This document shows, piece after piece, positions 39,114-42,834 of a DNA stretch of 42,834 nt. The notes under the pieces are model-generated. The model ran no database searches, was not told the DNA's origin, and saw only the letters and a program-made list of their open reading frames with translations. Location of the stretch: NCBI RefSeq assembly GCF_014646095.1, contig NZ_BMMU01000005.1, forward strand, positions 292,309 through 335,142, in the 5' to 3' direction. Within the stretch, counting starts at the first letter, position 1. The number at the start of each line of letters is the position of its first letter. The position numbers and the translations under genes are program-made. This stretch comes from Streptomyces lacrimifluminis (lineage in GTDB: Bacteria > Actinomycetota > Actinomycetes > Streptomycetales > Streptomycetaceae).

Positions 39114-42100
39114 GATGGCCCCACTCTCCGTACGAATGAACTGTCAAACAACTGGGCTGCACGATCGGTGAAGATCGCGATTTGATGTCCGTCAAACACA
39201 CCAGGTTTACCTTTGAGGAACGCAGGGACATTTCTCAGCATGGGGCCTTCGACCATGTCGTATCCGTGCATGTCCCCACCACTTCGATGATGCCTGATGA
39301 AGTCGGCGAGTTCATCACTCGGGCCGTTGAAGATCCGGCTGTTCAGATTGTCCAGCTCGCTCCGAGGTACCCGGAAGTGCAGAACCGCAGGAACATCGTT
39401 GTACTTGCTCCCCAGTCTCTTCGCCCAGTCGACGGCCTGCTGCGGACTGTTGGTGACATAGAAACCGTACGAACCGAAGTCCATCTTCCGGGGCTTGAAC
39501 TGGGGGTCGATCCCGTGAGCGAGAATGTTGTCCGCGCCGGTTCCGGTCGTCCCGTGGTAGAGGTCCACCATGCAGGGCGCTTTCAGGCCCAGTGGGTCCT
39601 TCCACTGCAGCGGATTCTTCACGTACGCGTAGTGGTTGGGCGCCGGCGTCCGGCCCAACGGATCGGGGCTCAGATATCGCGCCGTACTGGGCTCGTAATA
39701 GCGATGAAGGTTGTAGTGCAGCCCGGTTTCGTCGTCGAAGTACTGGCCGGGGAAACGTAGTGGACAGTCGACGCGCGGCGTGTCGGCCCGCACTGTGGGA
39801 ACGCCCCAGAGCGTGGACGACGGCGCCCAGACGACTGCTCCGTCGGGGGCGACGAGTTCCGTCGGCGTCCCGATGAGGTCGGTGACGATGGCGTAGAAGC
39901 GTTCGTCGATTTCGTCCTGTGACGTGTCCGGCCCCATGGGGCCGGTGGCGCGTACCCGCTGGCCGATCGGGGCCGGCCCGTCCCCCCAGTCCCACGACAG
40001 GCTGTGGGTTCCGTCCGTCTGCTCGGCGAGGTTGTCGCCGTCCCAGAAGAAGGAGACCTGCTCGGCCACGGTCGTCCCGTCGTCCTCCAGCAACTGCTTG
40101 GCGACACGTCGGCCCACCGGGTCGTAGACGTAGTGCCACCGGCGACCGTCAGGGGTCAGGACATCGGTGAGCTGGTCCTCGGAGTTCCAGGCGTAACACC
40201 AGACGCGCACGCCACCTGACAGCAGTTTTGTGATCCGCTCCACTACGCGGCCCTGTCCGTCGTGGCGGTAGCGCGTTCGGCCAGCCCTCCCGATCAGAGT
40301 GCCGGAGTACGTACGCTCACCGGGGCCGGTCTCCTCGTCGTTCACCGGTGCTGATGTGCTGAACTCGGTGAGGTTGCCGAGGTCGTCGAACCGGTAGTTC
40401 TCGTCCCGGCCGTCGCTGCCGCCGCTCGCGGCCGTCACCCTCCCGGCCGCGTCGAACAAGAAGGTCCGCTCACCGAGACGTGAGTCCGTGACCGAGGAGA
40501 GCATGCCGTCGGGACGGTGCTGGAACGTGCGCCGCCGGACGTCGCCGGACTCCGTGACGAGCCGCTGTGTGGTGCGCAGCCGATCCGCGTCCCATTCATG
40601 GGTCAGACGCACGGTGTCCCCGAGCGCCCGTTCGATCTCGCGGCCGGTGATGTCGTACTGGAACGTGACGTCGTGCCGCCCGGATCGCTGCACGACGGAG
40701 CGCCGTTCGGCGTCGTAGCTCCATCGGGTGATCGCGCCGCTCGGTGTACGGCGCGCGAGGCGCCGTCCGATGAGGTCGTACTCTGAGCGCACCTCCCGTC
40801 CGTTCCACGACTCCGCGAGTACCCGGCCCATGGCGTCGTGCTCCGTGCAAAGCTCCACTTCCGCGCCACGTGCCTTTACGAGCCTGCCGAGCACGTCGTA
40901 CTCGTACGTCGTGGTGGTGCCGTCGGCCTCCATCGCGATGACGTTGCCGATGGCGTCGTACTGGAACCCGGTGACCTGGTCCGCGCCGTTGGTCCGCTCG
41001 ACCAACTGCCCGGCAGCGTCGTAACGGTAGGTCAAGGTCCGGCCGTTGAAGTCCGTTTCGGAGATCACCCGGCCTACCCCGTCATAGGTGTAACTCCACT
41101 CCTGGTCCACCGCGTTGATGACGCTCCGCAGCCTCAGCTCGGTGTCGTACCGGAAGCGTTCCAGTGTCCCGTCCTCGCTCTCCCGCAGCGTGCAGAGATC
41201 GAAGTGGGTGTTCTCGAAACGGGTGTGGCGGCCGTTCGACGACGTGTAGTCCAGTGGGTTGCCCTCGGCGTCGTAGGACCAGTCTTCCGTGGTCCCGTTC
41301 GGCGAGTGGCGCCACGCGATCCGACCCTCGGTGGTCCATCCGACACGGGTTACGGCACCGAAGGAGTCGGCGAGTTCGACGATCCGGCCGAACGCGTCGC
41401 GTACGACTGAGTTCCGCGCCCCCAGGGCGTCGACCGTGGCGACCACGAGCCCTGCGGCGTCGTTGGTCAACGTCTGCTGTCGGTGGCCAAGCGCGTCGGT
41501 GATACCGGTGAGACCGCCATGCTCGTCGAACGTGAAGCTCGTCGTGGCACCGAGCGCGTCGACGACCGCCACACGGTTGCCGCGCTCGTCGTAGACCGAC
41601 TCCCAGGTGTTGCCGTCCGGCTGGGTCACCTTTGTGACCTGCCCGAACTCGTTGTACCTCTTGGCCACGACGCAGCCGTCCGGACGGACTACCTCCGTGG
41701 TGTTGCCGATATCGTCGTGGCCGAAGCGGGTGGTACGGCCCAGGGGATCGGTCAGGGACACCAGCCGACCGTGATCGTCCCAGTCCCGGATCGTGGTGTG
41801 TCCCAGCGGATCGGTCTCGGTGACAGGGCGGAGATCCCCGTCGAAGATGTAGGTGATCCGCTGTCCGAGGGAATCCGTCGCAACAGTGGTGCGTGTCTCG
41901 TCGTCATAGGCGTAGGAGTACGCGAGCACACCGCTGTCACCGCCCGTACGGACGCACCGGCCGACTTCGTCGTAGGCGTAGCGGTACCAGTCGCCGTTCC
42001 GGCTTCTCCAGCCGGTGAGCCGCTGCTGGTCGCCGTAGCTGTAGCTCTGGGGCACTGCGGACGAGTCCGTGACACCGACCAGACGGCCCTCTGCGTCGTA

Positions 42101-42834
42101 CTCGTACGTCATGAGGCAGGGCCGGTCCGGAGCACTGAGAAGCGTCAGGGACGTCACGCGGCCGGACGAGGCGGTTACCCCGAGCCGGTAGCCGCCGTGG
42201 TGAACCAGCTCGCTCGGGGAGCCGTCCTCCGCGTATCGAATGTCGATCGCATTGTCGTTGCGATCCCGGAGGCCCACCAGCGGGCGTTCCGCAGCGGAGC
42301 CGCCAGGCACTCGACGGAAAAGAAGCGTCGTACCAATCTGGGGCTGGTGGACGGTGACTTCTCCGTCCGGAGTGCCGTCCCAGCGCAGAGGCCAGTTGGG
42401 GCCGAAGACCGGCCATATCGGCTCACCTGGCTCCGGAACCGCGTAATACAGCATGGTGCCGTCGGCGCCGACGAATCGGAGACCGTCGTCGTCGATGACG
42501 ATCCGTTGGTCGAGCGTAGACGTCCAGTCGGCGCCGAACCAACGCCCCGATCGCACCCCGGTGCGGTGGCTACGCTCGATGGCCAGAGGCAGCACGCCTG
42601 GCAGAGTGACGTCGGTGATCGACATCACCATCTGGCCTGTGGCCATGTCGATCGGGTCGCCGCAGGTGAAGAGGGTTTTCATCTGACGGCCCAGGTTCTT
42701 CATACCTGGAGCGAGCCCCTTGACGCCCATGGCCATACCCTTGAGACCGGTTTTGCCGAACGTCTTCAGCCCCTTGGCGAGTCCGCCGAGGGTGGTCAGC
42801 CCCTTCATCCCCGGGATGCAGTCGAGCGCGGCCA
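39110..42834 (-). CDS. RHS/YD-repeat polymorphic toxin (5' partial) with DUF3990-like C-terminal domain
   Basis: The frame is open to the right edge (1240 residues visible), so the true start lies outside. After a Gly/Lys helical stretch, CGDPIDMATGQMVMSITDVTLPGVLPL marks the DUF6531 junction found in secreted Rhs toxins. About 900 residues of YD repeats (YDAEGRLVGVTD type) form the shell. The RHS core QYFDDETGLHYNLHRYYEPS...RYLSPDPLGR and PLGLKAPC precede the variable tip. The last 153 residues (39113-39571) begin VDLYHGTTGTGADNIL and contain KMDFGSYGFYVTNSPQQAVDWAKR, ELADFIRHHR and YDMVEGP, like DUF3990, a predicted ADP-ribosyltransferase-fold toxin. It would be delivered to competitors by contact or secretion. 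Three immunity-like genes follow. Confidence 0.9.
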   Translation of the reverse strand, partial: AALDCIPGMKGLTTLGGLAKGLKTFGKTGLKGMAMGVKGLAPGMKNLGRQMKTLFTCGDPIDMATGQMVMSITDVTLPGVLPLAIERSHRTGVRSGRWFGADWTSTLDQRIVIDDDGLRFVGADGTMLYYAVPEPGEPIWPVFGPNWPLRWDGTPDGEVTVHQPQIGTTLLFRRVPGGSAAERPLVGLRDRNDNAIDIRYAEDGSPSELVHHGGYRLGVTASSGRVTSLTLLSAPDRPCLMTYEYDAEGRLVGVTDSSAVPQSYSYGDQQRLTGWRSRNGDWYRYAYDEVGRCVRTGGDSGVLAYSYAYDDETRTTVATDSLGQRITYIFDGDLRPVTETDPLGHTTIRDWDDHGRLVSLTDPLGRTTRFGHDDIGNTTEVVRPDGCVVAKRYNEFGQVTKVTQPDGNTWESVYDERGNRVAVVDALGATTSFTFDEHGGLTGITDALGHRQQTLTNDAAGLVVATVDALGARNSVVRDAFGRIVELADSFGAVTRVGWTTEGRIAWRHSPNGTTEDWSYDAEGNPLDYTSSNGRHTRFENTHFDLCTLRESEDGTLERFRYDTELRLRSVINAVDQEWSYTYDGVGRVISETDFNGRTLTYRYDAAGQLVERTNGADQVTGFQYDAIGNVIAMEADGTTTTYEYDVLGRLVKARGAEVELCTEHDAMGRVLAESWNGREVRSEYDLIGRRLARRTPSGAITRWSYDAERRSVVQRSGRHDVTFQYDITGREIERALGDTVRLTHEWDADRLRTTQRLVTESGDVRRRTFQHRPDGMLSSVTDSRLGERTFLFDAAGRVTAASGGSDGRDENYRFDDLGNLTEFSTSAPVNDEETGPGERTYSGTLIGRAGRTRYRHDGQGRVVERITKLLSGGVRVWCYAWNSEDQLTDVLTPDGRRWHYVYDPVGRRVAKQLLEDDGTTVAEQVSFFWDGDNLAEQTDGTHSLSWDWGDGPAPIGQRVRATGPMGPDTSQDEIDERFYAIVTDLIGTPTELVAPDGAVVWAPSSTLWGVPTVRADTPRVDCPLRFPGQYFDDETGLHYNLHRYYEPSTARYLSPDPLGRTPAPNHYAYVKNPLQWKDPLGLKAPCMVDLYHGTTGTGADNILAHGIDPQFKPRKMDFGSYGFYVTNSPQQAVDWAKRLGSKYNDVPAVLHFRVPRSELDNLNSRIFNGPSDELADFIRHHRSGGDMHGYDMVEGPMLRNVPAFLKGKPGVFDGHQIAIFTDRAAQLFDSSFVRRVGPS

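Overview
The window is high-GC DNA with strong G/C third-codon bias. Its genes (bifunctional PBP with a Thr/Pro/Ser tail, PIN-PhoH protein, roadblock operon, SpoIIE/HATPase protein, actinobacterial Tad cluster, YD-repeat toxin) point to a Streptomyces or a close relative. Assignments rest on motifs read from the translated sequence; no database search was possible. No tRNA, rRNA, CRISPR array, transposase or phage module was seen.

Layout. 1-5.9 kb: SpoIIE-type phosphatase cut by the window edge, a 54-aa membrane peptide, a class A penicillin-binding protein, and an SPFH membrane protein overlapping a ribbon-helix-helix gene. 6-9.6 kb: a tightly overlapped PadR regulator - ABC ATPase - FtsX-like permease operon behind an operator/promoter that looks leaderless. 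9.6-11.7 kb: three-gene roadblock/LC7 operon, with a helically phased 10-11 bp repeat in its first intergenic gap. 11.8-13.4 kb: oxyR divergent from ahpD, with no ahpC between them. 13.6-16.6 kb: M56 metalloprotease, a three-copy 136-bp tandem repeat, and an AI-2E family permease. 16.8-21.4 kb: secreted lytic transglycosylase, PIN-PhoH ATPase, cis-prenyltransferase and a DUF192 protein, separated by long leaders. 21.4-25.3 kb: an eroded accessory patch with a methyltransferase remnant fused head-to-head to a DinB remnant, then GNAT, RibD-like reductase and phosphotransferase genes.

25.4-36.9 kb is one long minus-strand Tad (tight adherence, Flp pilus) locus. In transcription order it holds a zinc-ribbon protein, CpaB/RcpC, a TadZ/CpaE ATPase fused in frame to a TadE pseudopilin domain, a second TadE, TadA ATPase, TadB and TadC platform proteins, a histidine kinase and NarL response regulator, Flp pilin, a TadG-like protein that appears to use a CTG start, a lipoprotein and an OmpA-domain protein. 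The kinase/regulator pair lies between platform and pilin genes, so it probably controls pilus expression.

37-42.8 kb is a polymorphic-toxin locus: an RHS/YD-repeat protein running off the right edge, with a DUF3990-like (ADP-ribosyltransferase-like) C-terminal toxin, a translationally coupled probable immunity gene, and two Imm50-like immunity genes with frameshifts. The most notable items are the TadZ-TadE fusion, the decayed immunity array, the loss of ahpC, the methyltransferase/DinB deletion scar, the phased repeat before the roadblock gene, and an orphan intrinsic terminator in the prenyltransferase leader.
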